Assembly: GCF_002846395.1 (NCBI RefSeq)
Contig: NZ_PJMU01000001.1
Coordinates: 1,240,001-1,304,000 of the forward strand
DNA length: 64,000 nucleotides
Direction: 5' to 3'
From: Pontibacter ramchanderi
GTDB lineage: Bacteria > Bacteroidota > Bacteroidia > Cytophagales > Hymenobacteraceae
Below, in pieces: positions 15,984 through 24,114 of this stretch (its first letter is position 1; every line of letters begins with the position of its first letter). The position numbers were made by a program, and so were the translations under genes. The notes beneath the pieces are model-generated. The model searched no databases. It saw only the letters and a list, made by a program, of their open reading frames with translations, and was not told where the DNA came from.

Positions 15984-17762
15984 TCAAATAGCCTTTGCCT
16001 TTTCCTTGAGCCAGCTCAGCTCCTCCTCCGTCAGGTGCGGACCGAGTTTCTCCACTACCAGTTGATTGTAGTCGTTCAGCCATTGGATCTGGCGCTCGTC
16101 CAGCAGTTCTTTTTTTACTGGAGCGGTGTCGATCAGGGCGAGGGTGAGGTGCTCGAAGGTATAGAATTCGCCGAAGTCGTTGATCTCGTCCGGAATGGTG
16201 AGCACGAGGTTCTCGATGCGGATGCCGTACTGGTTCGGGCGATAGATGCCAGGCTCTACCGAGGTGATCATGCCCAGCTCGATGTCCACAGGTGTGGGTG
16301 TCGGATTGAACACATGCGGGCCTTCGTGCACGTTCAGGGCAAAGCCTACACCATGACCGGTGCCGTGGCCGTAGTTACGGGCGTGGTCCCAGAGCGGTTT
16401 GCGGGTGATGGCGTCGATCTGGTAGCCGCGGGTGCCTTTCGGGAAACGGGCGGTGGCGCCGTCGATCATGCCTTTCAGCACCAGGGTATAGTCGGTTTTT
16501 TCTGCGTCGGTGAGGTTGCCCAGCGAAACCACGCGGGTGATGTCGGTGGTGCCGGTGGTATACTGCCCGCCGGAGTCTAGCAGGAACAGGCCGTCGGCTT
16601 TGAGCTCCACGTCGCTTTCCGGGGTGGCTTTGTAGTGCGGCAAGGCACCGTGCGCTTTGTAACCGGCGATGGTGTCGAAGCTTTCGCCAATAAAGCCCTC
16701 CTGCTGCGCCCTGAAATCTCGCAACACGTCCGCCACTGAAATCTCCGTGATGGTGGTTTTGCCCAGGTTATCCTCCAGCCATTTGAAGAAGCGGGTCAAC
16801 GCCACGCCGTCTTTTACCATCGTTTTGCGGGTATTTTCTACCTCTACTTCATTTTTTACGGCCTTGAAGAACGTGGTCGGATTGGTGTTATGGATCACGC
16901 GCACCCCCTCTGGCAGCTGCTTATACAGCGCGTAGCAATTGCGTTTCGGGTCGATCAGGATGGAAGATCCGGCCGGAAGTTCGGCCAGCAGACGCTCCAC
17001 CATTTCGTAAGGCTGCAATTCCACGCCATCGGCCATCAGTTTCTTCTTGTCAGCTTCGCTCAGTTTGGCCTGGTCAATGAACAGCACCGTATTTTCCTGA
17101 CTGATCAGCGCAAAGCTCAGCACTACCGGGTTGCACTTCACGTCGGCGCCGCGCATATTGAAGAGCCAGGCCATGTCGTCGAGCGAGGAAATCAAATGAT
17201 AGGCGGCTCGCTGCTTTTGGAGCGAGGTGCGCAGTTTTTCCAGCTTGGCGGTGGTGGATTGTCCGGTCAGTTCCTCTCCCAGCAGGTAGGCGGGGGCGGT
17301 TGGCAGGTCCGGACGACCTTCCCAGATCGGGTCGAGCAGATCGCGGTCGGTGGCCAGTGCTATACCCAGCGGCGCCAGTTCCTGCTCCAGCAGTTCGGCC
17401 AGCCCCACCGAGATCAGCTTGGCATCGTAGCCCACCGTATCGCCCTGGTTCAACCGGCCCGCCAGCCAGCCAATGTACTCCGGTGCGTGCTGCACCTGCA
17501 GTTTCACCAGCTCGAACCCGCTGCCTGCCAGCTGCTCCTGGGCCTGCTCAAAATAGCGGGCATCGGTCCAGAGGCCGGCAAAGTCTTGAGTGATCACCAG
17601 GGTGCCGGCCGAGCCCGTGAAGCCCGAGGCAAAGTAAATGCACTTGTAGCGGTCGGGCAGGTACTCGCTGATGTGCGGGTCTGCGGAAGGAATGATATAG
17701 GCGCTCAGCCCCTGCTCTTGCATCTGCTGGCGTATGGCGGCCAGCCTTTCTGTATGACTCAT
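15984..17762 (-). CDS. Xaa-Pro aminopeptidase, M24B family
   Basis: A 592-aa cytosolic metallopeptidase with the three-domain architecture of eukaryote-like APP1: two N-terminal creatinase-like domains (ADPHISEYLPDRYKCIYFASGFTGSAGT; DDMAWLFNMRGADV) and a C-terminal pita-bread catalytic domain. Metal ligands are visible in LLDSGGQYTTGTTDITR (two aspartates), GHGTGHGVGFALNVHEGP (histidine) and TSVEPGIYR plus GIRIENL (two glutamates). It removes an N-terminal residue next to proline. The length fits the 600-aa class rather than the 440-aa E. coli PepP. The mRNA ends at a terminator built of GGTATAGC motifs. Confidence 0.92.
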   Translation of the reverse strand: MSHTERLAAIRQQMQEQGLSAYIIPSADPHISEYLPDRYKCIYFASGFTGSAGTLVITQDFAGLWTDARYFEQAQEQLAGSGFELVKLQVQHAPEYIGWLAGRLNQGDTVGYDAKLISVGLAELLEQELAPLGIALATDRDLLDPIWEGRPDLPTAPAYLLGEELTGQSTTAKLEKLRTSLQKQRAAYHLISSLDDMAWLFNMRGADVKCNPVVLSFALISQENTVLFIDQAKLSEADKKKLMADGVELQPYEMVERLLAELPAGSSILIDPKRNCYALYKQLPEGVRVIHNTNPTTFFKAVKNEVEVENTRKTMVKDGVALTRFFKWLEDNLGKTTITEISVADVLRDFRAQQEGFIGESFDTIAGYKAHGALPHYKATPESDVELKADGLFLLDSGGQYTTGTTDITRVVSLGNLTDAEKTDYTLVLKGMIDGATARFPKGTRGYQIDAITRKPLWDHARNYGHGTGHGVGFALNVHEGPHVFNPTPTPVDIELGMITSVEPGIYRPNQYGIRIENLVLTIPDEINDFGEFYTFEHLTLALIDTAPVKKELLDERQIQWLNDYNQLVVEKLGPHLTEEELSWLKEKAKAI

Positions 17763-17921
17763 AGATATGGTTGCTTTGTGAAAGAGGCAAATTAAGGAAA
17801 GATGGGGAGAAATGCGCAGTTATGGCACCAGATTGATGACGCGCTGTGCTGTTAATTTGCCCGAATTATAAAATTGCCGATCGGCAGGGGCCGGCTATAC
17901 CTGAGTAGCAGGCATGTGGCT

Positions 17922-19061
17922 TCACTCCTCAAAAATCTCGATTTCCACCCGCCTGTTCAGGGCCCTGTTTTCATCGGTCAGGTTGTCTGCCCGGGGAGCT
18001 GACTCCCCTAGCCCGCTGGCCGAAATGCGGTGGGCAGCTATACCTTTATCTTCCAGGTATACCTTCACGGTGGTGGCCCTTCTTTGCGAAAGGGCGAGGT
18101 TATCGGCATCGGTCCCCACATCGTCGGTGTGGCCCACAATCCGGACGCCTACTTGCGGGTGCGTTGCCATAAAAGCAGCCAGGGAATCGAGCAGCGGGAA
18201 GGCTACCGACTGGATGGTATGCTCTCCGAAAGCAAAATTCACATCGTCCAGGGTGAGGGTACTGCCTATGGCAATAGGCGCATCAGTTGCCGATGCAAGC
18301 GGTGGCGCGGCATCGGGGATAGCGTCAGCTTCCTTGTCTGCGGCAGGCTTTGGCACAACGCTGATGTTGTCGTAGCAGTAATAGGTGCCTTTCTTCTTAC
18401 TGCTTTTAAGTTCCTCCTCCACTTCTTCTGTTTCCGGGTTCATTACTTCCAGCGCAGCGGCGTTTGCGCCCAGAAAATTTCCAAGCAGCAGGTAGCGCTC
18501 CCCACCCCGGGCTTTGTAAAGACCGCTCACTTTTGTCCATTCCGTTCGGGAGGCTAACGGTGTGCCAGTATCGTTTTTGAGCGAAGTATAAGGTATAGCT
18601 GCCGTGGTGAGGGGGTGATCTTTGAGGCCGTATACCTGCCGGATGGCTGGCAGCGGCTTATTGAGGAAGTGTACCGTAATCTCACTGATGGGCGGCTCGA
18701 TGGTCGAGGCCCGGATGGTGTAGAGCGATACCACATACTCCTGGTTTTTCCGGAGTGGCTTTGTTAGTTCTACCTGTGTCAGTTCACTCGCTTCGAAACT
18801 GAACCATTGGCACAGGCAAACCTCCCCGAATTCAATCGTGGAAACCTGCCTGGAGGGCGTATTGGATTGATAGGCATTAAAGTATGGCGGGAACTGCACG
18901 ACTTTTCCTTCCACAGCGGCAACATCGGGCGTACCGCTCACCCCCTTGAACCCGATAACCCCGCCTTTCAGCTGCTCCAGGCTAGGATTCCGCACCAGGT
19001 TCTGCGCCATACCTTGAGTCAGGTATAAGCTGAAGATCAGGTATAGCAGCAGCGCTTTCAT
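17922..19061 (-). CDS. OmpA-family outer-membrane/peptidoglycan-binding protein
   Basis: A 379-aa exported protein with signal peptide LLLYLIFSLYLTQGMAQ. The middle region (NLVRNPSLEQLKGG at its start) is a beta-rich domain of the kind often annotated as carbohydrate-binding-like in Bacteroidota. The C-terminal 110 residues are a complete OmpA peptidoglycan-binding domain: VNFAFGEHTIQ, VRIVGHTDDVGTDADNLALSQRRATTVKVYL and NRRVEIEI. It probably tethers the outer membrane or a surface domain to the cell wall. It is 159 bp from the aminopeptidase and appears monocistronic. Confidence 0.85.
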   Translation of the reverse strand: MKALLLYLIFSLYLTQGMAQNLVRNPSLEQLKGGVIGFKGVSGTPDVAAVEGKVVQFPPYFNAYQSNTPSRQVSTIEFGEVCLCQWFSFEASELTQVELTKPLRKNQEYVVSLYTIRASTIEPPISEITVHFLNKPLPAIRQVYGLKDHPLTTAAIPYTSLKNDTGTPLASRTEWTKVSGLYKARGGERYLLLGNFLGANAAALEVMNPETEEVEEELKSSKKKGTYYCYDNISVVPKPAADKEADAIPDAAPPLASATDAPIAIGSTLTLDDVNFAFGEHTIQSVAFPLLDSLAAFMATHPQVGVRIVGHTDDVGTDADNLALSQRRATTVKVYLEDKGIAAHRISASGLGESAPRADNLTDENRALNRRVEIEIFEE

Positions 19062-19202
19062 CTCTGTTATTACGGGGAGGAATGGTGGAGGGTGTGGGGT
19101 AAATTGGAGTGAGGGATTTGGGGTGGTTTTAGTTTAACAGTGTTAGTGCAGCCGATGGGCGAGGCGGAGCCGAGCATAAAGGCTGAACTTTGTTGTGTGG
19201 TG

Positions 19203-19817
19203 TTATTCTATCTTTTTGTAACTATTAAACTTTTCAGTCTTTGTTTCTCCTTTCCCTTCACCGAAGATAACACCATTCACATCCAGAGTATCTAAAAAAG
19301 CATACTTTTCATTTAATTTTATAAAGTGAGATTTAGTCATTGAGGTCTTTGCTCCACTTGTTTCTGTCACTATGAATTCTTCAATATTTTTAATCTCAAT
19401 TGGTATGGTACCGCAAAATACTCTTCTGTCATCTTTTGCATAAGGCCAGTCAAAAGGTATAAACTTCTCTGGATTCGCAAATACTACCTTTGCATCATCA
19501 AGGAACACATTGGTCTTATCTTTTGAGTAAGTTGAGTAACCTTTACTTTGTATAATCTGAAAAGATTTCGGGTCAGCTTTCGGAATAATACGCCCCTCAA
19601 AAAAAACGTGGTTCCTGTCCTTCCCATACCTTTTATCCTTTAAAACCTGAAAGCTATTGATATCTGCCGATATGTTTCGCACGCGTTTTCCAGCTGCTTC
19701 ATCGAAGGTGATATAAGCCCATTGCCCATTCTCAATTTTATATTTAGGACTGCAGGCAAATAGAATGGTAGACGAAAGTACTACAGTTACAAAGAAGAAT
19801 ACTTTGAGTCTTTTCAT
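19203..19817 (-). CDS. DKNYY-repeat lipoprotein
   Basis: I place the start at 19817 (MKRLKVFFF), giving 204 aa with a lipoprotein signal ending VLSSTILFAC; the upstream extension to 19880 has no family support. The body carries DKNYY-type repeats: KDKRYGKDRNHVFFEG, YSKDKTNVFLDDAKV and YAKDDRRVFCG, a motif family of unknown function common in Bacteroidota and Fusobacteria surface lipoproteins. Base composition is clearly more A+T-rich than its neighbours and it has fewer C-ending codons, hinting at recent acquisition. Confidence 0.7.
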   Translation of the reverse strand: MKRLKVFFFVTVVLSSTILFACSPKYKIENGQWAYITFDEAAGKRVRNISADINSFQVLKDKRYGKDRNHVFFEGRIIPKADPKSFQIIQSKGYSTYSKDKTNVFLDDAKVVFANPEKFIPFDWPYAKDDRRVFCGTIPIEIKNIEEFIVTETSGAKTSMTKSHFIKLNEKYAFLDTLDVNGVIFGEGKGETKTEKFNSYKKIE

Positions 19818-20126
19818 ATTGATATACCCCACAACTACTATGTAAACGTCACTATGACGTTTACCCACCCAATATAGCATGTTATGCGTAATAGCTCACC
19901 TTTGAAGTGTATATTAATTTATATATATTCTACTCAAGCCAACATCAAACCTTTTCTCTACAACTCTCCTATCCACACATCCAAAACCGCACAAACTGTT
20001 CATTTTTGAACAGGTATAAATTACTGAAAGTCAATAAATTAAATCACAAACACCTGATTATCAGCAATATATAAATCTGGCATTTAAATTGGCTATACCC
20101 TCACGAGCAAAACTCCACAAAAAACG
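19818..20126. other. AT-rich intergenic region before efflux operon
   Basis: A 309-bp region between divergent DKNYY and hlyD genes, very rich in A+T (for example TTAATTTATATATATTC). No gene seen. Holds two GGTATA/TATACC sites near 20013 and 20092 and a sigma-54-like sequence at 20078-20092. Confidence 0.6.
20078..20092 (+). promoter_or_regulatory. Near-match sigma-54 promoter upstream of efflux operon
   Basis: TGGCATTTAAATTGG resembles TGGCAC-N5-TTGC: the -24 GG is exact and TTG is at the right spacing, but the -12 GC is shifted (TTGGC). It lies 35 bp before the hlyD ATG. An NtrC-type sigma-54 activator is encoded at the end of the same gene run, which makes the match credible. Confidence 0.4.
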
Positions 20127-21371
20127 ATGGACCGTGAATTATCAGCCAGCACCAGACAAGCCCAGAAGCAAAAACGCTTCTGGAAACTAGGTATAGCCGC
20201 TGCCCTAGTGGCAGTCGCCATCTTCGGATTCAGAAGCCTGATCACCCCGAGCATTTCACACACCGAAATCAGAACAGCGGTGGTGGAAGCAGGTCCCGTG
20301 GAAGCCACCATCACGGCCTCGGGTACGGTAGTGCCGGAGCACGAGCAGGTGATCACCAGCCCCATTCAGGCGCGCATCGAGCAGGTGGTGCATAGTACCG
20401 GCGAGCAGGTGCAGCCCGGCGACCAGATCCTGCTCCTCGACAGGGCCTATACCCAGCTGGCCTACGACAAACTAAAAGACGAACAGGAACAGAGCCGTCA
20501 CAAAAGCGTGCAGCTCAACCTCAACCTCGAAAAGAAACTCAACGCCCTGGCCTCGCAGCTGGAGATCAAGCGCATGCATGTAAAAAGTCTGCAGGCCCAG
20601 CTCGAAGACGAGCTATACCTGCTCAAGATTGGGGGCGGCACGCAGGAGAGCGTGAAGCAGGCCGAACTCAACCTGAAGATCGCCCAGCAGGAACTCGCCC
20701 AGATCGAACGCGACATCATAACGGAGCGCCAATTACTTAAAGCTGACGAGCAGGAACTACGCTATACCCTGGCCATGCAGAGCCGCTCGATTGAGGAACT
20801 GCAGCGCAAAATGGAGCAGGCCGAAGTGCGCGCTACACAGCCGGGCGTGATCACCTGGGTGAAAAACGAGATCGGCAGCAACGTGAACGCCGGCGACATC
20901 ATCGCCCGCCTCGCTGACCTGAGCAGCTATCGCGTGCAGGCCACTATTTCGGATGCTTTTGCCAGCCAGATGAGCGTCGGCAGTAGCGTTGTAGTCCGCA
21001 TCAACGACACCAACCTGCAGGGCAGCGTGGTCTCCATTAAACCGACCGTCGAAAATGGCATCGTGACCTTTTTTGTGGCCCTGGAAGAGAAAGCGCACGA
21101 GCTGCTGCGCCCCAGCCTGCGCGTGGATGTGTATGTGCAGACAGCCGCTAAACCAAACACCCTGCGCGTGAAAAACGGCCCTTACTTCAAAACCGCCACC
21201 AAACCCCAGGTATACGTGCTGCGCGATGGGGCGCTGATCCGAAGGGAAGCCCAGATCGGCGTGAGCAACATCGACTTCGTGGAACTGGAAAGCGGCGTGC
21301 AAGCCGGCGAGCAAGTAGTGATCTCTGACCTGGCCGATTACCAGCACATGGATAAGGTGAAAGTGAAGTGA
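20127..21371 (+). CDS. HlyD/MacA-type periplasmic adaptor of ABC efflux system
   Basis: A 414-aa membrane-fusion protein. One N-terminal helix (about 18-36) anchors it; then come a lipoyl half (TASGTVVPEHEQVITSPIQARI), a long alpha-helical hairpin (about 115-245, coiled coil), the second lipoyl half (VRATQPGVITWVKNEIGSNVNAGD) and beta-barrel plus membrane-proximal domains. It would connect the inner-membrane permeases with TolC. It leads a same-strand run: tolC, ATPase, two permeases, response regulator and kinase. A sigma-54-like promoter precedes it. Confidence 0.87.
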   Translation: MDRELSASTRQAQKQKRFWKLGIAAALVAVAIFGFRSLITPSISHTEIRTAVVEAGPVEATITASGTVVPEHEQVITSPIQARIEQVVHSTGEQVQPGDQILLLDRAYTQLAYDKLKDEQEQSRHKSVQLNLNLEKKLNALASQLEIKRMHVKSLQAQLEDELYLLKIGGGTQESVKQAELNLKIAQQELAQIERDIITERQLLKADEQELRYTLAMQSRSIEELQRKMEQAEVRATQPGVITWVKNEIGSNVNAGDIIARLADLSSYRVQATISDAFASQMSVGSSVVVRINDTNLQGSVVSIKPTVENGIVTFFVALEEKAHELLRPSLRVDVYVQTAAKPNTLRVKNGPYFKTATKPQVYVLRDGALIRREAQIGVSNIDFVELESGVQAGEQVVISDLADYQHMDKVKVK

Positions 21372-21452
21372 GGTTGGAAGTTTAAGAGTTTGGAAACAGG
21401 ACAAAAGACCTTGTGACAAAGGACAAATGATTAAAAGGGAGAGGACTTATAT

Positions 21453-21520
21453 CTTTTGTCAATTAGTCTTTAATCAAGAAAAAAGTCCTATGTCTTTTGT
21501 CAATTAGCCCTTTGTCAAGA
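21453..21520. repeat. Two direct repeats before tolC
   Basis: CTTTTGTCAATTAG occurs at 21453-21466 and 21494-21507, each followed by a similar CTTT/TCAAGAA block, giving two imperfect copies with a 41-bp period in the 177-bp gap between hlyD and tolC. An inverted version (GACAAAAGACCTTGTGACAAAGG) precedes them at about 21400. Confidence 0.55.
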
Positions 21521-21548
21521 AGAAAGTAGTGATACGCAATTTGAAACC

Positions 21549-23006
21549 ATGAAAAAGCTATACCTGATCTTATTGCTGTTTGTGACGCTGCTGCCCTGTC
21601 TGCCAGGTATAGCACAGCCTGCGACGCGCACCTTGCTTCTTCAGGAGGTGATCGCCCTGGCGCAGGAGCAGTCAGCAACCGCACGACAGGCCGAGACTAG
21701 TCGCGAGAATAGTTACTGGCAGTGGCGCAGCTTTAAGTCAGACTACAAACCGCAGCTCAGCCTCACCGGCACCCTCCCCGACTTTAGCCGCACCATCATG
21801 CCGGTTACACAGCCCGACGGTACCACCGATTTTAAACCCGTATCGATCAATAACTCCGAGCTGGGGCTGAGCCTGAGCCAGGTGGTGAGTCCAACCGGGG
21901 GCCGTGTGTTCGTGACCTCACTGATGCAGCGCTTCGACGATTTTGACCGCGACGAGACGCGCTACAACGGCAACCCCGCCATCATCGGTATAGAGCAGCC
22001 GCTGTTTGCCTACAACGAGCTGTCCTGGGCCAGAAAGATAGAGCCGCTCCGCTACCAGGAGTCCCAGAAGCTATACCTGGAGGAGCGCGAAAAAATAGCC
22101 GTGAACGCCACCAGACTGTACTTCGATCTGCTGCTGGCCCAAACAAACCAGCGCATCGCGAGCCAGAACCAGTCGAGCAACGACACGCTCTACCAGATCG
22201 CCCAGGAAAAGTATAAGCTCGGTCGCCTTTCCAAAAACGATTTGCTGCAGTTGCGCCTGGCTGTGCTGAACGCCGAACTGGCCATGGCGCAGGCCGCCCT
22301 CGATCAGCAGACCGCAGCACTCGCTCTCAAAACCTACATCGGCATGAAGGAGACAGACCAGTTGGAGCTGACAACGCCGGAAGGTATACCTGCCACGACT
22401 GTGCTGGCTGAAGTAGCACTTGCGGAAGCCCGCAAGAACCGCAAGGAGAGTATTAACTTCAGCAGAAGACTCATGGAAGCAGAATCACTCATGGCCAAGG
22501 CGCAGGGCGACAATGGTTTGAATGCCAGTTTGTTTGCCACCTTCGGCCTCACCAACCGCGGCACCTCCTTCACCGACATCTACTCCCGCCCTGAAAACCA
22601 GCAGCGGGCCCGCATCGGGTTCAGCATGCCGATCATGGATTGGGGCAGGCAGCGGTCTATCTATAAAGTAGCCGAGCTGAACAAGCAGCTGGTGCAGTAC
22701 ACCGTGGACCAGGAAGACGCCAACTTCGAGCAGGCCGTGCTCATGCAGGTGAACCAGTACAACACCCTGAAAGCCCGCATCACCACCACCGCCGAAGCCG
22801 ACGCCATCGCCCAGGAACGCTACGAGATCGCCCGCAACACTTTCCTGATTGGCCGCATCAGCATCACCGACCTCAACATCGCCTTAGCCGAAAAAGACCA
22901 GGCCCGCCGCGCCCACATCGCCTCCCTGAGCGAGTATTGGACGGCTTACTACAATCTGCGGCAGCTCACGCTGTACGATTTTGAACAGGGGAAAATAATT
23001 GAGTGA
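21549..23006 (+). CDS. TolC family outer-membrane efflux protein
   Basis: A 485-aa protein with signal peptide KKLYLILLLFVTLLPCLPGIAQ. Two internally similar halves each carry the outer-membrane efflux protein signature: paired long helices (LAQEQSATARQAETSRENSY; AEADAIAQERYEIARNTF) and a short beta-strand region. YKLGRLSKNDLLQLRLAVLNAEL and LIGRISITDLNIALAEKDQA are the typical turn sequences. It would form the trimeric outer-membrane channel for the HlyD/ABC system around it. The N-terminus contains two GGTATA motifs (21560, 21606). Confidence 0.88.
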   Translation: MKKLYLILLLFVTLLPCLPGIAQPATRTLLLQEVIALAQEQSATARQAETSRENSYWQWRSFKSDYKPQLSLTGTLPDFSRTIMPVTQPDGTTDFKPVSINNSELGLSLSQVVSPTGGRVFVTSLMQRFDDFDRDETRYNGNPAIIGIEQPLFAYNELSWARKIEPLRYQESQKLYLEEREKIAVNATRLYFDLLLAQTNQRIASQNQSSNDTLYQIAQEKYKLGRLSKNDLLQLRLAVLNAELAMAQAALDQQTAALALKTYIGMKETDQLELTTPEGIPATTVLAEVALAEARKNRKESINFSRRLMEAESLMAKAQGDNGLNASLFATFGLTNRGTSFTDIYSRPENQQRARIGFSMPIMDWGRQRSIYKVAELNKQLVQYTVDQEDANFEQAVLMQVNQYNTLKARITTTAEADAIAQERYEIARNTFLIGRISITDLNIALAEKDQARRAHIASLSEYWTAYYNLRQLTLYDFEQGKIIE

Positions 23007-23082
23007 ATTAGTGAGTGAGTGAATGAGTGAGTGTATAATTTGAAGATTTGAAGATTTGAAAATGTGATAGGTATAGCTGTAG

Positions 23083-23102
23083 GGACAGGTCGCGACCTGT
23101 CC
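23083..23102. repeat. 20-bp perfect palindrome
   Basis: GGACAGGTCGCGACCTGTCC reads the same on both strands. It directly follows a GGTATAGC motif and precedes the inverted-repeat element. Confidence 0.85.
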
Positions 23103-23120
23103 GAATCGTGTAAGAGTTCC

Positions 23121-23308
23121 CCCTCTCGGGGCAGGGCGGTTAAGTTCTGCAAAAACTATCCCCTTGAGGGGATTATAGGGGTGTAAATTCGGTGCATTAA
23201 TGCAATTGATTGTCTTGTTTGGGATTCGTCCGCAGCAAGAACACCCCTCTGCGCTCCCCTCAAGGGGAGAATTTGGTAAAACTTAACGGCCCTGCTCCCG
23301 AGAGGGGC
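23121..23308. repeat. Long imperfect inverted-repeat element, copy C
   Basis: Arms 23121-23184 and 23241-23308 are about 64-68 bp and pair with scattered mismatches (shared blocks CCCCTCTCGGG, GGTTAAGTT, CCCCTTGAGGGGA, AGGGGTGT), with a loop of about 56 bp. The right flank AATCGTGCA is shared with copies A and B. Confidence 0.7.
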
Positions 23309-23330
23309 CAGGGGTGGGTTAATCGTGCAC

Positions 23331-23390
23331 CAACAATTAACAATCAACAATTAACAATCAACAATTAACAATCAACAATTAACAATCAAC
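23331..23390. repeat. Tandem array of 14-bp unit
   Basis: Four perfect copies of CAACAATTAACAAT (23331-23386) and the start of a fifth, ending 18 bp before the ABC ATPase ATG. Similar but shorter ACAATTAACAATTATCAATC sequence occurs next to the pepP stop at about 15959. Confidence 0.9.
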
Positions 23391-23407
23391 CATCAAGACA
23401 TAAAACT

Positions 23408-24112
23408 ATGATCACATTAAAGAACATCGAGAAAGTCTACCAGACCAAAACCATTGAGACGGTAGCGCTGCACAACGTCAACCTGCACATCCCGAAAGGT
23501 GAGTTTGTGTCGGTGATGGGGCCTTCGGGTTGCGGCAAGTCCACATTGCTCAACATCATGGGCCTGCTCGACGAGCCGACCAATGGCATTGTGGAGATTG
23601 ACGGCACACCCATCAGCAGGTATAGAGACAAAGAACTGGCACACATCCGCAACCAGAAGATCGGCTTTGTGTTCCAGAGCTATCACCTGATCAACGACCT
23701 GAGCGTGCTCGACAATGTGGAGCTACCGCTCCTTTACCGAAGTGGGACCTCCGCCTCCGAATCCCGCCACATGGCCCTTACCGCCCTGGAGAAAGTAGGC
23801 CTGAGCGCCCGCACCAAGCACTACCCCACGCAGCTTTCGGGCGGACAGCGCCAGCGGGTAGCCATTGCCCGTGCGCTGATCGGTCAGCCCGAGATCATCC
23901 TGGCCGACGAACCAACCGGTAACCTCGACTCGGTGATGGGCGAGGAGATCATGAACGTCCTGCTCACGCTCAACCGCCAGGACGGCACCACCATCGTGAT
24001 GGTGACCCACGACGAGAACATGGCCCAGAAGACCGAGCGACTGATTCGCTTCTTCGATGGCCAGCAGGTATCTGACGCGAAAACTACTGCTTACGACTAT
24101 CAACAGGTATAG
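23408..24112 (+). CDS. ABC transporter ATP-binding protein (MacB/LolD type)
   Basis: A 234-aa ATPase with Walker A GPSGCGKST (38-46), Q-loop FVFQSYHL, signature LSGGQRQRV (143-151), Walker B IILADEP and the D-loop GNLDS, with H-loop VTHDEN. The QxxxLxxxxTVxxNVELPL region marks the MacB/LolD/SalX branch used by mechanotransmission ABC systems. It would power the two permeases encoded next. The TAG stop is supplied by a GGTATAG motif (24107-24112) and lies 2 bp before the permease ATG, so translation is probably coupled. Confidence 0.92.
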   Translation: MITLKNIEKVYQTKTIETVALHNVNLHIPKGEFVSVMGPSGCGKSTLLNIMGLLDEPTNGIVEIDGTPISRYRDKELAHIRNQKIGFVFQSYHLINDLSVLDNVELPLLYRSGTSASESRHMALTALEKVGLSARTKHYPTQLSGGQRQRVAIARALIGQPEIILADEPTGNLDSVMGEEIMNVLLTLNRQDGTTIVMVTHDENMAQKTERLIRFFDGQQVSDAKTTAYDYQQV

Positions 24113-24114
24113 CC

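Larger units (their letters stand above)
23007..23407. other. Repeat-rich gap inside the efflux gene run
   Basis: 401 bp separate tolC from the ATPase gene. In order: GAGT/GAAT tandem repeats (about 23003-23032), GAAGATTT repeats, a 20-bp perfect palindrome (23083-23102), a long imperfect inverted repeat (23121-23308) and a 14-bp tandem array (23331-23386). No gene is seen. Confidence 0.75.

Noticed and set aside
16890-17795. 301-codon plus-strand frame
   Set aside because: Antisense to the Xaa-Pro aminopeptidase, whose catalytic motifs are all intact.
23331-23390. Possible CRISPR array
   Set aside because: The 14-bp units are directly adjacent without spacers, so it is a simple tandem repeat.
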